Assembly: GCF_036324505.1 (NCBI RefSeq)
Contig: NC_086366.1
Span: forward strand, 22,516,611 to 22,580,610
Length of the DNA stretch: 64,000 nt
Source: Eleginops maclovinus
Lineage: Eukaryota > Chordata > Actinopteri > Perciformes > Eleginopidae
Direction of reading: 5' to 3'
The position numbers and the translations under genes are program-made. This document shows positions 27,334-39,639 of this stretch, piece by piece (positions within the stretch are counted from its first letter, which is position 1; every line of letters begins with the position of its first letter). Below the pieces are notes generated by a model, which did not search any database, was not told the DNA's origin, and saw only the letters and a list, made by a program, of their open reading frames with translations.

Positions 27334-28079
27334 CTAGAGGGAAACAATGGTGAGGAATTATCAGTGGTGTGCCATGTAATCAACTTCTCTTTTAGTTTGA
27401 AAAGGCTTATATCATGTAGGTCCTGAAAACTTTCAATAATTGTCTGAATGACAGAAGATGTAAGCAAACACTTTGCTTGCAATTTCAAATAAAAAAGGGC
27501 TACATTTTTAAAGAACTGTGATTCCTCAGCAATTTCTGGGTAAACCTCTTGTTCATCACCTGCATCACTGAGAGGATCAATCTGCATATCAGACTGATCT
27601 TGTTCACTCTCATGGGAGACTGCAGGATTCACAACGGACTCAGCCAAATTTTCCTCAGCACCATTTTTATGTTTCCAACTCATGTGTGATGAGAATATTG
27701 ATAAAACTGTAAAGCTCTTGCTACAGTGTCTAGAAGCAACTGTTTCCCCCTCTCTAATGTATGTTTTCAAATGAGAGTAAAATGCCATCCAAGTTTCACA
27801 CCTTGCAATGCAGATATCAACATGACATGTTAGTTCAACACCAGGCAAAGTAGGCCTAACTACACGTTTGTTATGTCTGTGAATGTGACACTTGAACGTT
27901 GAAAAGTTTCGAAAAGTCTGACTGCAATCTGGTAAAACACACTTAAAAGTTAAGTTGGGTGCATTTTTATGAATTCTCATGTGCCTTACGTATGCCACTA
28001 TTGTGGTACAGTTATGACAACAGATCTGACAGGGGAACAGTTTTGTTACTGCCCGATGGTAGTTCCATTTCATCAACAA
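27324..28079 (-). CDS. C2H2 zinc-finger protein of the CACTG element (fragment)
   Basis: An open frame of 251 codons. Two C2H2 fingers are visible near the N terminus: CX2CX12HX3H at CQIC...HMRIH, and CX4CX12HX3H at CVLPDC...HIHRH. A weaker Cys/His cluster and an acidic Asp/Glu/Ser region follow. The last codons overlap the acceptor and start of the SAM exon, so the true 3' limit is probably an unseen donor further inside. Fingers followed by SAM occur together in fish transposon-derived proteins, so this is likely the first coding exon of one gene. The role is presumably DNA binding. Confidence 0.6.
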   Translation of the reverse strand: MLMKWNYHRAVTKLFPCQICCHNCTTIVAYVRHMRIHKNAPNLTFKCVLPDCSQTFRNFSTFKCHIHRHNKRVVRPTLPGVELTCHVDICIARCETWMAFYSHLKTYIREGETVASRHCSKSFTVLSIFSSHMSWKHKNGAEENLAESVVNPAVSHESEQDQSDMQIDPLSDAGDEQEVYPEIAEESQFFKNVALFYLKLQAKCLLTSSVIQTIIESFQDLHDISLFKLKEKLITWHTTDNSSPLFPSSPE

Positions 28080-28786
28080 ACATGCATTATTAGCATTGAT
28101 TACAGCTGCTGGCTGCTTTTTAGTGACACATTATCGGTCTTCACGCAGAAATGTTTAACCTGAACCGAGTTGCAATGTTACGATTGTGAAAGAGAAGCCA
28201 CAGATGATGCAAAACGTTTTGACAAAGCCAAAAGTTGGGAGATGTAGGCTGTGAGAGACATGCGGCGACAGATACATAAATAAAATGCATTCACAAAGAG
28301 TACAGAAAGGCAATATTTTCACACCAATTTTCCGTTTAAACAAAAAAGTGCAATCCTAAGCCTTGAGGATTCAAGTGTCTCTCTAGCCGAATTATGCTTC
28401 GTTAAACGTCGACACAAACAAAATAAAACTCACAAAAACCATCTGGTTAGCCGATGTTCCAATAATCCAATGGTTTGGTTGAAATAAATCCTTAATAACC
28501 GCGCAAGATGTAGACTAATTATTCCAGTAGCCTAATGCTATTTTCCTTCTGCCTCCATCTGCCGATTGGCCTCTCTTACCGGTTAACAAGCGTTGTCCCT
28601 CGGGTGCAGACGTTCGGCTAATGTTAGCAATTTTTTTTTTTAAATCATCCAAACGTAATTTTGTTTTGGCTATTCAAATATAGGCCTCCCTGATGTTCAA
28701 ATCCCTAGTAAACAATCTCCTGAGCATCAGTCTGATATCAAACAATATTGGCAATATACATAAGATTTTAACCGCTTACTTTGTAG

Positions 28787-28975
28787 ATGCAAGACCCGAT
28801 GGATGTTGATGAAGAACACTCGATGAACTGTAGCACATGTCATCTAAATTGTGCGTCCTCTTCTGGAAAATCTGATATCCAAATGATTGTTCATGAAGTC
28901 CCTCCAGGAGTTGATGGCAAATTATTTCCATATTTTTTTAAAAGAAAAGTGACCAAAAGCAGTAGGCTAGCCTAA
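28787..28975 (+). other. Short plus-strand open frame in the CACTG element
   Basis: A 62-codon frame starting MQDPMDVDEEHSMNCSTC lies in CpG-containing sequence, divergent from the finger gene. It has acidic residues and a few cysteines but no domain I recognise. It could be a first exon of a divergent gene of the element or chance. Confidence 0.25.
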
Positions 28976-29215
28976 ATTTGAAAGACGTCAAACTTCTGAC
29001 CATGCTCCAAATTCCCCAGTCAACACTCAGTTTCCAAAAAATACTGTAGTGTCCTGTAATTTAAAACATCAGCATACTGTTTAGGGCCTCTGTCCTGTTG
29101 CTCCAAGTTAGGCAGCCCACAATGCATTGCTAAATACAGTTCTAAACTGTTTAACATGAAAACAGTATTTTACTGTCGAAAATTGGCTGTAAATTTACAG
29201 CAATTGCTTACAGTG

Positions 29216-30292
29216 TGGGGCTCACCTCTACGCACAGCGTCGGCTCTGGAACCTTACTTCTTGATAGGGGTCGGACTCTATTCTTCTCCGGAGTTGCCCA
29301 AGGTGTGAGGCACGGAGCGGGTGTGGGGATACTCACAAGCCCCCGGTTGAGTGCCGCTTTGTTGGAGTTTACCCCAGTGGACGAGAGGGTCGCCTCCCTA
29401 CGCCTGCGGGTTATGGGGGGGAAAACTCTGACTGTTGTGTGTGCTTATGCACCAAACAGCAGTTCAGAGTATTCAGCCTTCGTGGAGACCCTGAAAGAAG
29501 TCCTGTATGGGGCTCCTGAAGGGGACTCCTTAGTCTTGCTGGGAGACTTCAACACACACGTGGGCAATGATGGAGACACTTGGAGGGGCGTGATTGGGAG
29601 GAACGCCCCCCGATCTGAACCGAAGTGGTGGTTTGTTACTGGACTTCTGTGCTAGTCATGGATTGGCCATAACAAACACCATGTTCGAACATAAGGATGC
29701 TCATAAGTGTACGTGGTACCAGAGCACCCTACGCAGAAGGTCCATGATCGATTTTGTTATCGTTATCGTTATCATCGGACCTGAGGCCGTATGTTTTGGA
29801 CACTCGGGTGAAGAGAGGGGCGGAGTTGTCAACTGATCACCATCTGGTGGTGAGTTGGGTCGAGTGGCAGGGGAAGCCTCTGGACAGACCTGGTAAGCCC
29901 AAACGTGTAGTGCGAGTGAACTTGGAACGTCTGGAGGAGTCCCAAGTCCAGGAGGCCTTCAACTCACACCTCCGGCGGAACTTTTCAGGCATCCCTGTGG
30001 AGGCTGGGGACATTGAACCAGAGTAGGCGGTGTTCAAAGCTTCCATTGCTGAAGCTGCGGCGGGGAGCTGTCTCAAGGTCTTAGGTGCCTCAAGGGGCGG
30101 TAACCCTCGAAGCTCCTGGTGGACACCGGTGGTCAGGGAAGCCGTCCGACTGAAGAAGGAGGCCTTCCAGGATATGTTATCTCTGGGTACTCCTGACGCA
30201 GTTGCAAGGTATCGACAGGCCCGAAGGGTAGCAGCCTCAGCCATGGCCAAAGCAAAGCAGCGGGTGTGGGAGAGGTTCGGAGAAGCCATAGA
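29216..30292 (+). pseudogene. LINE-A ORF, endonuclease remainder
   Basis: Continues the endonuclease after the transposon: [34 protein letters not shown], then [26 protein letters not shown] and [11 protein letters not shown] frameshift lies near 29610 (extra C in CCCCCC), another in a slippage of TATCGT near 29757-29775, and a stop (TAG) at 30024-30026 where LINE-B has TGG. After [17 protein letters not shown] the sequence leaves LINE-B near 30292, so the polymerase domain is absent. Confidence 0.85.
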
Positions 30293-33200
30293 GAACAGTG
30301 TTATTGCAGTGGGCAGGAGATGGAGCAGTCTGTTGGAGAAGGAGCTCCGCTGTCCTTTTCATATGGTCAATCCCAAGAAGTTACCCAACTGTGGAATAAT
30401 GGGTCTGTTGAATAATGCCTTTGGGCCAAAAAAACTTCTTCCTATATACTTACATTTCGAAAGAGATGTCTGTACATCAAAGGATAATGTTTTTTAGAAA
30501 AATAAACCTCCCATTATGTAAGCTTTAATAGCCCTTATTGAAAGTATTAGGGTTCCTAGTGGGCGTGGCTAAAGGAATTGCTATTGCTAGCTAGCTCTTT
30601 GGGCCTTTGTGTGTCTTGGTAGTATTGAATATTTATGGTTTTGTTCACACAATAATTGATGAAAGTAAATGTCTGTTTTGTTTTTTACTTGCCATAATAC
30701 ATTCCTCCAAACTTTTCATTTGAACCTTAACCCTAACTGTAGCACCTATAAAACATTCCAACAACCTTTTCATTTTAAAGTTGAATAATGTCAACAGTTA
30801 GCCACATTTGTGTAATGCAATCCTGCAATCTTTTGGGAAATGAAAGCTCCAGTTATTGCACAAAGTGGTAGAAAAACTAAATACATGGGTCCTGTGCAAT
30901 TTAGGGAACTATTTTCCAATAAAAGGAGTAAGCACTTGCTACAAAAGGTGGTGCCAGATGACGGCATGCCATTGTTTGGTGTTGTCGTGGCGCATTGAAT
31001 TGCATGAAGCTTCTCTGCAGAATTGGGTGCCTTCACTTAACCATAGTGCATATTGGCTAAAGTTCAATGTCCATCACTTTCAAGAGTTTAATAGCTGTTG
31101 TGCTATTTGATTCTGTACTGCACGTCTTCTTAATAAATGCATGATCAAAAACAAGAGTCAGTCTGCTTCTTTCTTGCATTTCTTGTTAAGTTGATGCTGT
31201 TAAAAAGGATTCAAGTCTCCTCTCCCGTTAGTACAGGCCATCACTGAAGAAAGCTCCTTAATGCTTCTTCTCATTAGCCTGTTAGCCCATGGTAGTGATA
31301 CTCCTCTCACTGGCAATGAGTGTGATAAGAGCGCAATTTCCTCTAATGTGTCTGTCACACATTAACCCTACGTCAAACATTTGCTTTTCTGACTCCATCT
31401 TCGGTATCAAGCTTCTTCCAGAAAGCTTTTTAACTGCCGAGGTTGCTGGCAGGACAACAAACATTAGGGTCGGCCCAACCCTTTGCAGATGTAGATCACG
31501 TCCTCGTGCTACTTCAGGCAGTTTACAGTTGTTCTTTGGTATTGTGGTGAGGTATAAAGCTGCCTGGCTTGCACTCTCTTCCAAGTATAAGAGCAAAACA
31601 CTGTTAGCATATCAATTATAACACAAGTAAAATATACCACTAATGCAGACCTTTGCTCAGTGCAGTGCACGCAATGGGAATGTGAGAATAAGTTACACTG
31701 GCACTCGCGCTCAAAGCTATATCTGAACAGCATTTGTCCTTATATCCATTTTTTGTAACCATATTTTATTCTTTGCTGTATCTAAAGATTCAAAGGATTC
31801 AAAAGTCTGTTTGTGAGGATGAGGTTTTTTGAGGAATGCAGTGGTATGTAATCAAAGTACTCCTCTTGTGCTGTTGTGGAAAGAATGGTCTGACCTAAAG
31901 TCACCCTTGGCTGAGCAGTGAGGACTCCAGGAAGCAGGATATTAATTTGATTGATAGAGATGTTTAATTTACAATGTTAGTAAAACTGAATTGGCCAGCC
32001 AGTGCCAGGAAATCATAAAAATGTGTTTGTTCATATTCTGAGGAATGTCCATTACTGCTGAGCCAATATCTGCTGCTTTAGTCAGTTTTAAAGTAAAAAT
32101 ATCACAAATTTGTAGGCACTTACGTCCAGTCTTTTGGAGTAACAGATTACAAGTAACGAGAAAACGTAATCAGGATACAAAAAAGGTAACTGTATGCCCT
32201 TACAGTACACTATTTGGTTTTCATTAAGGCTACTTTTAATCTTCTTTATTTTAAATATCTTTTTTCAAATGCAGTTGGTGAATACCTGAATACCTTTTTT
32301 TAAACAAAAGAACTGTGTTTAATTAATGTATTAAACTAAATAAACATTGTTAAATATACTATTCTGTAGGCCTATCCTATAATTTAAACCACATTATGAT
32401 ACCAAATATTTTGGTTTCTTCTTTTCTAAGGTCACATTGATGTGTTGTTTTACATAATACACTTAAATAGAAAACATCTTGTAGATATTTAACTTCTCTT
32501 TATTTATTTTCAGTAATCAGCTTACATTACTTTTCTGTTTTGATACTCAGATTAGGTTACTAATTAAAACTATTTGCAGGTAACTAGTAATTGTTATGGA
32601 TTACATTTTTTACATTACACATGGTTTCTGTTACTTCTGGGCATTACATAACAGTTTATTGTTGTAATCATACAGACCTTATGTCTTATTGTTTCATTTG
32701 TTTGCAATGGTCCTTTTTTAACGTATTATATTATTTATTTGGTCTATTTATCTTACGTAATATTGGGGATATGATGTTTCGTATACCTTCAAATAGATTA
32801 AATCAGTTTTATTGACTCCTTACTCAAAAGGATCAAAACCTGAGATGACTTTTTGACGATTTTGTCCTCTGTTAGCAACTCTCTGTGAAACAAAGTGCAA
32901 TATTAAAAAGCTCAAGAGATATATATTTCAGGAGATCAGCAGATGCTGGAGACCAAAATAGAGCCAAAAGGAGAGTGAATATCTGACTTAAATGTGGTAG
33001 ACACAAAAACAACTCCAAATGTACGATAGTGTCACTCTATGTCGGTTATATGTACCCAGGCAACCTTCTGCTAAAAGATTGATCATGTTGAATGTATCAG
33101 CTGATACAGTATCATATGTTAATGCTGTGTTTACAGCTTCTTGTGCAGCCCCAAGTAGGAAAAAAAATGAAAGGCCCTTAATAGACAACAAAGATGTTTG

Positions 33201-33419
33201 AGAATGTGCTATGAATCATACGTTCCAAGAAGGGCAGTCTGCTTTGTAAAGTTAAAAACATGAAAACAACCACATTTATACGCAGGCACAAACATTTTTG
33301 ATTTATTTAGAGTTTGTCCCCAGATCCATCAGGAAATCTAAAAGGGTTTTGCAAAGGATTATGGAACAGGTTTGGAAAAGCCAAGACAAAACTGAATCTG
33401 ACATGAATAAATATCAATA
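30293..33419. other. Non-coding, with a degenerate GTAAC/GTAATC repeat
   Basis: No gene is recognised. Between about 32110 and 32640 the sequence is built of GTAACNAGTAAT, TAATCAG and GGATTACATTT motifs, typical of an old fish repeat. The first 200 bp (30293-30500) no longer match the LINE. Confidence 0.45.
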
Positions 33420-34270
33420 TGGATATGGGTGTCCAGTTGCCCTGCTCATTAGACAGCTCTGCTTGGTATAAGCATTGATAAATTAGGTCTATAATTGAAC
33501 CATATGCAATATTAGTAAATTGGCTCCCTCGTCATTAAACTGGGACTATAGCAGCAACAGAAATCAATCAGCAAACACATTGGTTTTCTTTGAGCCTGCG
33601 ATCACACAGGCCAATCATTGATCCACTGTCAATAAAGCCAGCAAGTCATATTAATGTTTGTTTATCTTGCCTGACACTTATGACGTGCCTGTATGATTAC
33701 TAATGTATTAACACTTTCAAATGTTACGGTAATGGCTAACGGCTGATGTGAGTGATGAAGTGCGTTGGTGGATCGAGCCAATTCCACTAAAACATCGCTC
33801 ATCCTTCCCATGTCTTACGCCTTCCACAGAGAGATGAATTAATGGCGGTAATGGGCCGGGGTGGAGTCTGCTGCACCAGAATTTATGTCCTACATGTCAA
33901 AGCATCAGCATTTTCCCATTATGCAAAATGTATGGCAGCAACTTTCCTAGAATCTTTTTGCTGCAAATAAGCTAACAACGGGCAAGCCGGACCTGATGCA
34001 TTTAAAGTTTAATTGGCCCTGACATTTTATTGTATTTCCTTCCCACTTTGCTAATTCCCCACAGAGCACTGGCCTCGGCTGGTGCCTCATTGGCGAAACT
34101 TGAGCTCAATCAAGACGATAGACTCCTCCAATAAGGACCTGCTGATTGTGCCGTGTCAGAGATTCTACCTCCAAGTCGACTTTCAGAGTGGGGGAGATGG
34201 CTTCACAAAGTCCAATATGTCATCCAGACGTGCTCATTACGTTTGACAGGGCCACCGCTAATCACGTCTT
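33420..34270. promoter_or_regulatory. Candidate conserved non-coding element cluster
   Basis: About 850 bp of non-repetitive, higher-complexity sequence, unlike its AT-rich surroundings. It contains homeodomain-type cores (GAATTAATGG, TTTAATTGG), an octamer-like ATGCAAAA (near 33922) and few long homopolymers. It has no open frame with splice signals. Vertebrate developmental enhancers often look like this, but conservation cannot be tested here. Confidence 0.3.
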
Positions 34271-34599
34271 GGGTTGACGTTGCAGTAACTGATAGCTAGG
34301 CCTGTGGAAGTTGCAGATGAGGAAGTGGGGATTTTACTGCTAATAGGACATTTTGTTCTTTAGTCCTTTGATTTAAAATCTCTAGATTTAACCATTGTTA
34401 AAGACCTGCAGACACCCAACTGAATATAACTTTAGGGAAGAAAGTAATACTTTACACAGGCATGACTGACCTTACACTGTTTTATCTGTCCACTCTTTTC
34501 ATGAGGACTGATTTCAAGATGTCTTTTGCTTTTTTTTGCCTGGCATCCTGACAAAAATAAGACTTTGATCAGTAAGTCATAGCGCTGCACCACAGTTTA

Positions 34600-35060
34600 T
34601 ATTGTAATATACACAGTATTTATAGTACAATGTTCATATTTTTATTTTAACTTCTTATGTTCTTATAAATATTTGTATTCAAAACATTTTGTAATATTGT
34701 TACTTTCTTATTTTTATATTAATATCTTTATTTTATCTTTTTTATTGGTATTTCTCTAGCTTTAACTTCTTATGTTTATATAAAATATCTTTATTCTTCA
34801 ATATTTTATCTTTTTTATTGGAATGTTTTTACTTCAAATTATTATGTTTGCTTGAATATTAGTAATCTATTTCAATGTATTTAAAATAGATTCTTTAAGT
34901 TCTGAAGTTTATGCATATATATTTAGTATAGTATATTATAATATATATAACACAATATCTTTATTCTAATTTGATCTTTTTACTGCATTTTTTTCTTTCG
35001 TGCACATAAATATTTGTATTGTTAAATTTTGTATTTGTCTTTTATTTATTTAAAAAGAAG
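34600..35060. repeat. AT-rich degenerate tandem repeat
   Basis: Very AT-rich sequence with repeated blocks such as ATCTTTTTTATTGG (near 34735 and 34808) and TTAACTTCTTATGTT (near 34649 and 34761). Unit spacing is roughly 75-110 bp and irregular. Confidence 0.55.
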
Positions 35061-35101
35061 CAACTATCATAAAAATCCAATTTCCCCTCAGATCTTAGGC
35101 T

Positions 35102-35136
35102 GTGAGCCAAAGATCTGATTCTGATCTTTGGCTCAC
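35102..35136. repeat. 14-bp stem hairpin
   Basis: GTGAGCCAAAGATC (35102-35115) and its exact reverse complement (35123-35136) are separated by 7 nt. It follows the AT-rich tandem repeat directly and may mark the end of an unrecognised element. Confidence 0.8.
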
Positions 35137-36439
35137 ATCACTTTTGTGACTGCGAGAAATGCTAAAGCTCTGTGAGAATGCATTCAATGTTATAGATTAT
35201 AACAACACATGTTTCCCATACATAATCATTATAAATGATAAATCTTTAAAATCTTGAAGATTTTATTTTTGAGCATCAGAATTTGAGTAGTACGTTCCAG
35301 AATAGAGCCTTGAAATAGGGTCAGTGAATCATTGTTGCTGCATTAATGTATTCAGGGGGGAATTAGGAAGTTTATTGGGCCAAAATAGAAAAAGCAGGAG
35401 GCTGAGATCAACGATTTGGCATATATATCACAAGAGTTACTTCTTGGAATCAATGAAACATCTTGAAACAGGGTATGTTGTTATCTTTGTTCCTCTATAT
35501 GCTTGTATTAGGCAATTTCCCCCAGGCCTTAAAACTCTTTAGTGCAGCTTGAGTAGTGTGTGTGTCTCAACAATCTGAGCAACTCCCTCCTAATCTTACA
35601 CAATAAACCTCTTATCTAGAAACCCATAACTCAACACATAATAAGTGAAGGTAGAGCTGGAAATAGGAAGAGATTGAAAATAGGTGTATAAAAAACAGTG
35701 CTAAAGTGATAAGTGCCTCTTAAACTGTTGAGGTTTTACAATGGAAAAGACATTGTGTTAAAGTTATCAAAGCAGGTAAACATAGAGGATGTGTTGAGTT
35801 TACACTAATGGGGAAAGAGGGAACAAAAAGATCTTTCACTGTACACTGTAACATATTTTCATGGAAGTGTGACACAAGTGGCAAATGGACTGTTTGCTAC
35901 TTGATGTTTCTTAAACAGCATGCATCTTTTTCCTCTAGCGGTCAACCAGATGGTTTTGTATTAGAGTAGAGGCAACAGGTGGTTTCACAATACAAGTACC
36001 TCAGAGTCAGGATTGATTCAACACTACATTTGAAGGCTTGGGTGAAGTCAGCAACTCAAATCCTGTCTCTCAAATTTCAGGGTTCACTCGTACGGTGGCG
36101 GACAGGTGCTAATGCGCGACAACGCTTTCCAACTTGAGAAACTTGCTACACTAAAAGGATGCAAATATAAAACACAAATGTGTCAAAATGAAGCGCTCTG
36201 ACCCCAGCTGTGTGCATCACTTTTTAGTGTCACCGTTTCCGCTGTGTTTTGAGCTTCTTTCAGTGTTATGTATTTGCAGCGTTTGGATTTGCAGCGTTTC
36301 TTTTATGTTAAGTTGGTGAATGTTTTTCTAAATGCTGCATGTGTGTTGTCAAATTGGTGAAAATGTGTCTTAATTTGCATGTGTTTTGGCACATTTATAT
36401 TTGCATCATTTTTGAATGTACAAGATTATACACGGCCTT
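35137..36439. other. Non-coding; possible fish repeat at 36100-36420
   Basis: No gene is seen. The part from about 36100 to 36420 has repeated TTTGCAGCGTTT and GCATGTGTTTTGGCAC motifs, with partly inverted ends (GATGCAAATATAAA near 36160; TATATTTGCATC near 36400), which suggests a small non-autonomous transposon. Confidence 0.35.
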
Positions 36440-36850
36440 ACCTCAGCTCCGCTCAGACAGTTTATTAACAACAACAACAACAACAATATAGGTTAACGCG
36501 AGGTGCAGCAAGAGGAGATTGTATTATTCTGCTGAGAAAAAGCTCTTCTAGTCAATCTTCAATTTCTGTTAAAGCTGCACAACAACTGAACTTAATCCCA
36601 TCAACAATTAGAAAACAAACCACATTAAGTTGATTTCAAACCCATTTTAAAACATGGTTATTTAGGTATCAGCTCCGTCAACACAAACATTCTATTGCAC
36701 TGTACAGCCCGCTGGATTGTGCTGCTTTAACCTATTTGCTATATAATATGTATGTTTTGTTTAAGTCTGATGAAAAATAGCCTTTTGGCTCACTCTGGCA
36801 CATTTACAGAAATGTCTATTAATGTGCACTGTCCCTGTCAAATAAACAAA
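36440..36850 (+). repeat. LINE 3' end remnant
   Basis: A degraded plus-strand frame reads LNLIPSTIRKQTTLS, stop, FQTHFKTWLFRYQLRQH, and ends at a TAG near 36780. This is the usual C-terminal pattern of L2/CR1-type ORF2 proteins (IP..IR...SF...LKTWLF). It is followed by a short 3' UTR ending CCCTGTCAAATAAACAAAT. An AAC triplet run (near 36467-36485) lies within it. Confidence 0.6.
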
Positions 36851-37194
36851 TCAAATAGAATCATTAAAATAAATAAATACAAGGCTGCCAGGTTCTAATC
36901 TATATGAAAATGAGGTATAATTAAAAAAACTCCAATCCCCCACAATTCAGCTGCATAGTCTGTGCCGACAGCTCAATTTTGACATACGACTGAGCATAGG
37001 CCTACTGACTTTTTTTTTTACACTTCCCCTTATCTAGCAAACACATTTAAAAAGTAATTTTGGGGAAGTTGAAACAAGAAGTCAAATACTACAATGATCT
37101 GGCAACATTTGAATGTTTCCATTGCCCTACAGCTAGACAAACAGAGCACCTGCACAAGAGACAGCATGTTGAAACACGACGCAACACTGATGTA

Positions 37195-37238
37195 GACTGA
37201 GGTTGTTTCATTACTCGAGTAATGAAACAACCTCAGTC
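37195..37238. repeat. Perfect 44-bp palindrome
   Basis: Each 22-bp arm starts GACTGAGGTTGTTTCATTAC and continues to the CTCGAG centre; the second arm is the exact reverse complement with no spacer. The flanks are also partly complementary (CAACACT...AGACTG left; CAGTCC...AGTGTTG right), extending an imperfect fold-back to about 37180-37260. Confidence 0.9.
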
Positions 37239-37540
37239 CACAACAGCATTAGTGTTGTAGAAAAACATTCATTGTTTTGACTTCACTGCATGACTGGGCA
37301 AAACAGAGCCCGGATGTTTGCATGATTAGCAAGAACCTCTGCAGCTCAATGGAAATATTCATCTGACCCAAAATGCATTGTGTCTCGTTAAGCTGGTGAG
37401 CAGGTTTTACCAGAATGCAACAGAGTGTGTACAATGTGGGAACATACACACACAGTACATATTAATACAACAAACAAATATATTTTATTCATTTAATTTG
37501 CCTTTAAATAATTATGGAAATGAATACATTGACTGTTAAA

Positions 37541-38384
37541 CAGTGGTGGAATGTAACTAAGTACATTTACTCAAGTCTTCTTTGTAAAAATTGGGGTACT
37601 TGTATTTAACTTCACCACTCAAGGCAAATGTTGTACTTTGTACTCCACTACATTTATTTTAAAGATTGAGTTGCTTTACAGATTTATATCATGAATACAC
37701 AATATAGACCAACAAATACATTATTGTATATTATCATACATTAAGCTACCGATTAGTATATAAAGTATTTCAAATAAAACCCACTTTTAACAAGTTCCAC
37801 ACTGAAGTTATGCATCAATAAAAGATACAAGCATGAATACAATCATTTCAATTGTATATAATTGGTTACATGTGCCATTCTGCCAAATGAGTACTTTTGC
37901 TTTTGTTACTTAGAATATTTTTACTGTAAGGCCCTATTATGGTTTTGGGGGTTTTTCCTTCCTGTAGTGTGTTTTATATGTTATTGTGCATGTTAATGGA
38001 CCGCAAAGGCTATGTTTACTTCTTTAACATAGTGACATCACTATGAAACAATCGCACTTCTATTGGATAGCGCTTCAACACATTGTACGTGATTCGCTTA
38101 GGGGCGGGACAGTTCCAAGCGGTTGACCAATCACATCAGAGCCTGCCAGCTAACCAATCAGAGCAGACTGGGCTCTGGTTTCAGACAGAGGGTGAAAAGA
38201 GGTGCTGCAGCACAGCTTTTTGTACATTAAATCATGGAAACATGACACAGTAGTGGCACAAAATACAAATATGAGCCTGAAAATGTGCATAATAACGCCC
38301 CTTTTAGTACAATTTTGAATGCAGGACTTTTAGTATTGCTACTTTTACTTACGTTAGCAATCTGAGTACTTGTTCTTTGCTGTT
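37541..38384. repeat. AAGTAC-rich fish repeat, copy 2, with nested MITE
   Basis: Starts CAGTGGTGGAATGTAACTAA, the same as copy 1 at 14524. Its distal arm (CTACTTTTACTT...GAGTACTTGTTCTT) resumes after an insertion at 37929-38306. The right end is degraded. Confidence 0.75.
37929..38306. mobile_element. MITE-like element, copy 1
   Basis: Begins AAGGCCCTATTATGG (from 37928/37929) and ends in the imperfect inverse AATAACGCCCCTTTTA. It is flanked by GTA on both sides (37926-37928 and 38307-38309). The interior has clustered CCAAT boxes (ATTGG and CCAAT) and a GGGGCGGGAC motif. It has no open frame. Related sequence is found at 39445-39639 and 44165-44337. Confidence 0.65.
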
Positions 38385-39444
38385 TGTAACTCTGGTATAG
38401 TTTAGCCCTAAGCAGTAGTAAAAACATTACAGTATTACACAATTGCTCTGACTCTAAAACATTTCTGCTTCCCTATCCAACTGATGTTCCTATTCTATTT
38501 GTTTAGAATCTGCACCCATGGTTTCTGAGATCTGTTTTTAATCACAAAAACAGTGTCAGGAGATAGGAATGGAAGAATGTGCTGTGGTGAGCTCTCCACT
38601 CATCTGAACTTTGACTGAACTCCTATTGAGAAAGAGAAAGAGCGAAGGATTAAAAATGGTGCAGGGGCTTTGTTAACTGTCATAACTGTTCGCCGACAGG
38701 AAGCAAGTGAGGCGAAGAGATAGACAGACAGCGAGCGGGTGAGATATGATAACAGCATGATGAGCGGAGAGGGTGCGGTGCAGGCCAGCGGACTCACAGA
38801 TCAACCCTCTGCAGACCCACAACGGTCTAACAGAAAACAAAGAAATTAATTTAAGCGTGTAATGTCGCTCGGTGAGTCAGAGTCAGTGGGTGTTCAGTGA
38901 TAGCAGATGACAAACGGCTTGAGTTACAAAAATAAACTCATACTGCTACGTACTCAAGGAAAGCAGGTAGTATTCAATATCCAATCTGCCATGTTAACGT
39001 GCTCCATGGCCTTACTCATTACACGTAATGTCCCCAAAAACCACTACAGCTGGTTGGTTTGGTTTATGATATCTCCATTGGATGTTCAGTTCACAGTGAC
39101 TGAAAAAAAATCTATGTTAACTGCTTAGGTTCAGGATTTGTTTTTATACTTTAGCCAGAAAATCCCAAAAATATTGGGAGAACACCTTGTCAATCAGGAA
39201 AATATACATATTTTTATTATTACTCATCATTTTTTTTATGGGATCACCAAGGTGCACATCAGAATCTAAAAGGAAACCCAATCACATGATGGCTGACAAG
39301 TGTCTCTGAATTTTCAGAACAACAACGTGTGATTTTAAAACAATGGTATGTTGTTACTTCTTGGAAACAACACTAGAATTCTTGTTTTATAAATGACATG
39401 ATTGTATAAATTATTTTATTATGTCAAATACATATTTGGTTCTT
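38385..39444. other. Non-coding, nothing recognised
   Basis: No coding exon, RNA gene or clear repeat was recognised. Open frames are short on both strands. Confidence 0.45.
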
Positions 39445-39639
39445 TTCACCCTCTGTCTGAAACCAGAGCCCAGTCTGCTCTGATTGGTTAGCTGGCCGGC
39501 TCTGTTATGATTGGTGAACCACGTAGAGATGTCCCACCCCTTAGCCTATCACGTGCAATGTGTTGGAGTGCTAGCCCATAGCAGCTTAAGTGTTTCAAAG
39601 TGATGACACCCCCCCAAAAGCAAAATAGGTCCTCTTTAA
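39445..39639. mobile_element. MITE-like element, copy 2 (partial, inverted)
   Basis: The interior (CCCTCTGTCTGAAACCAGAG, CAGTCTGCTCTGATTGGTTA) is the reverse complement of the interior of the copy at 37929-38306. It ends GCAAAATAGGTCCTCTTTAA, the inverse of the other copy's start. One end is missing. Confidence 0.65.
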
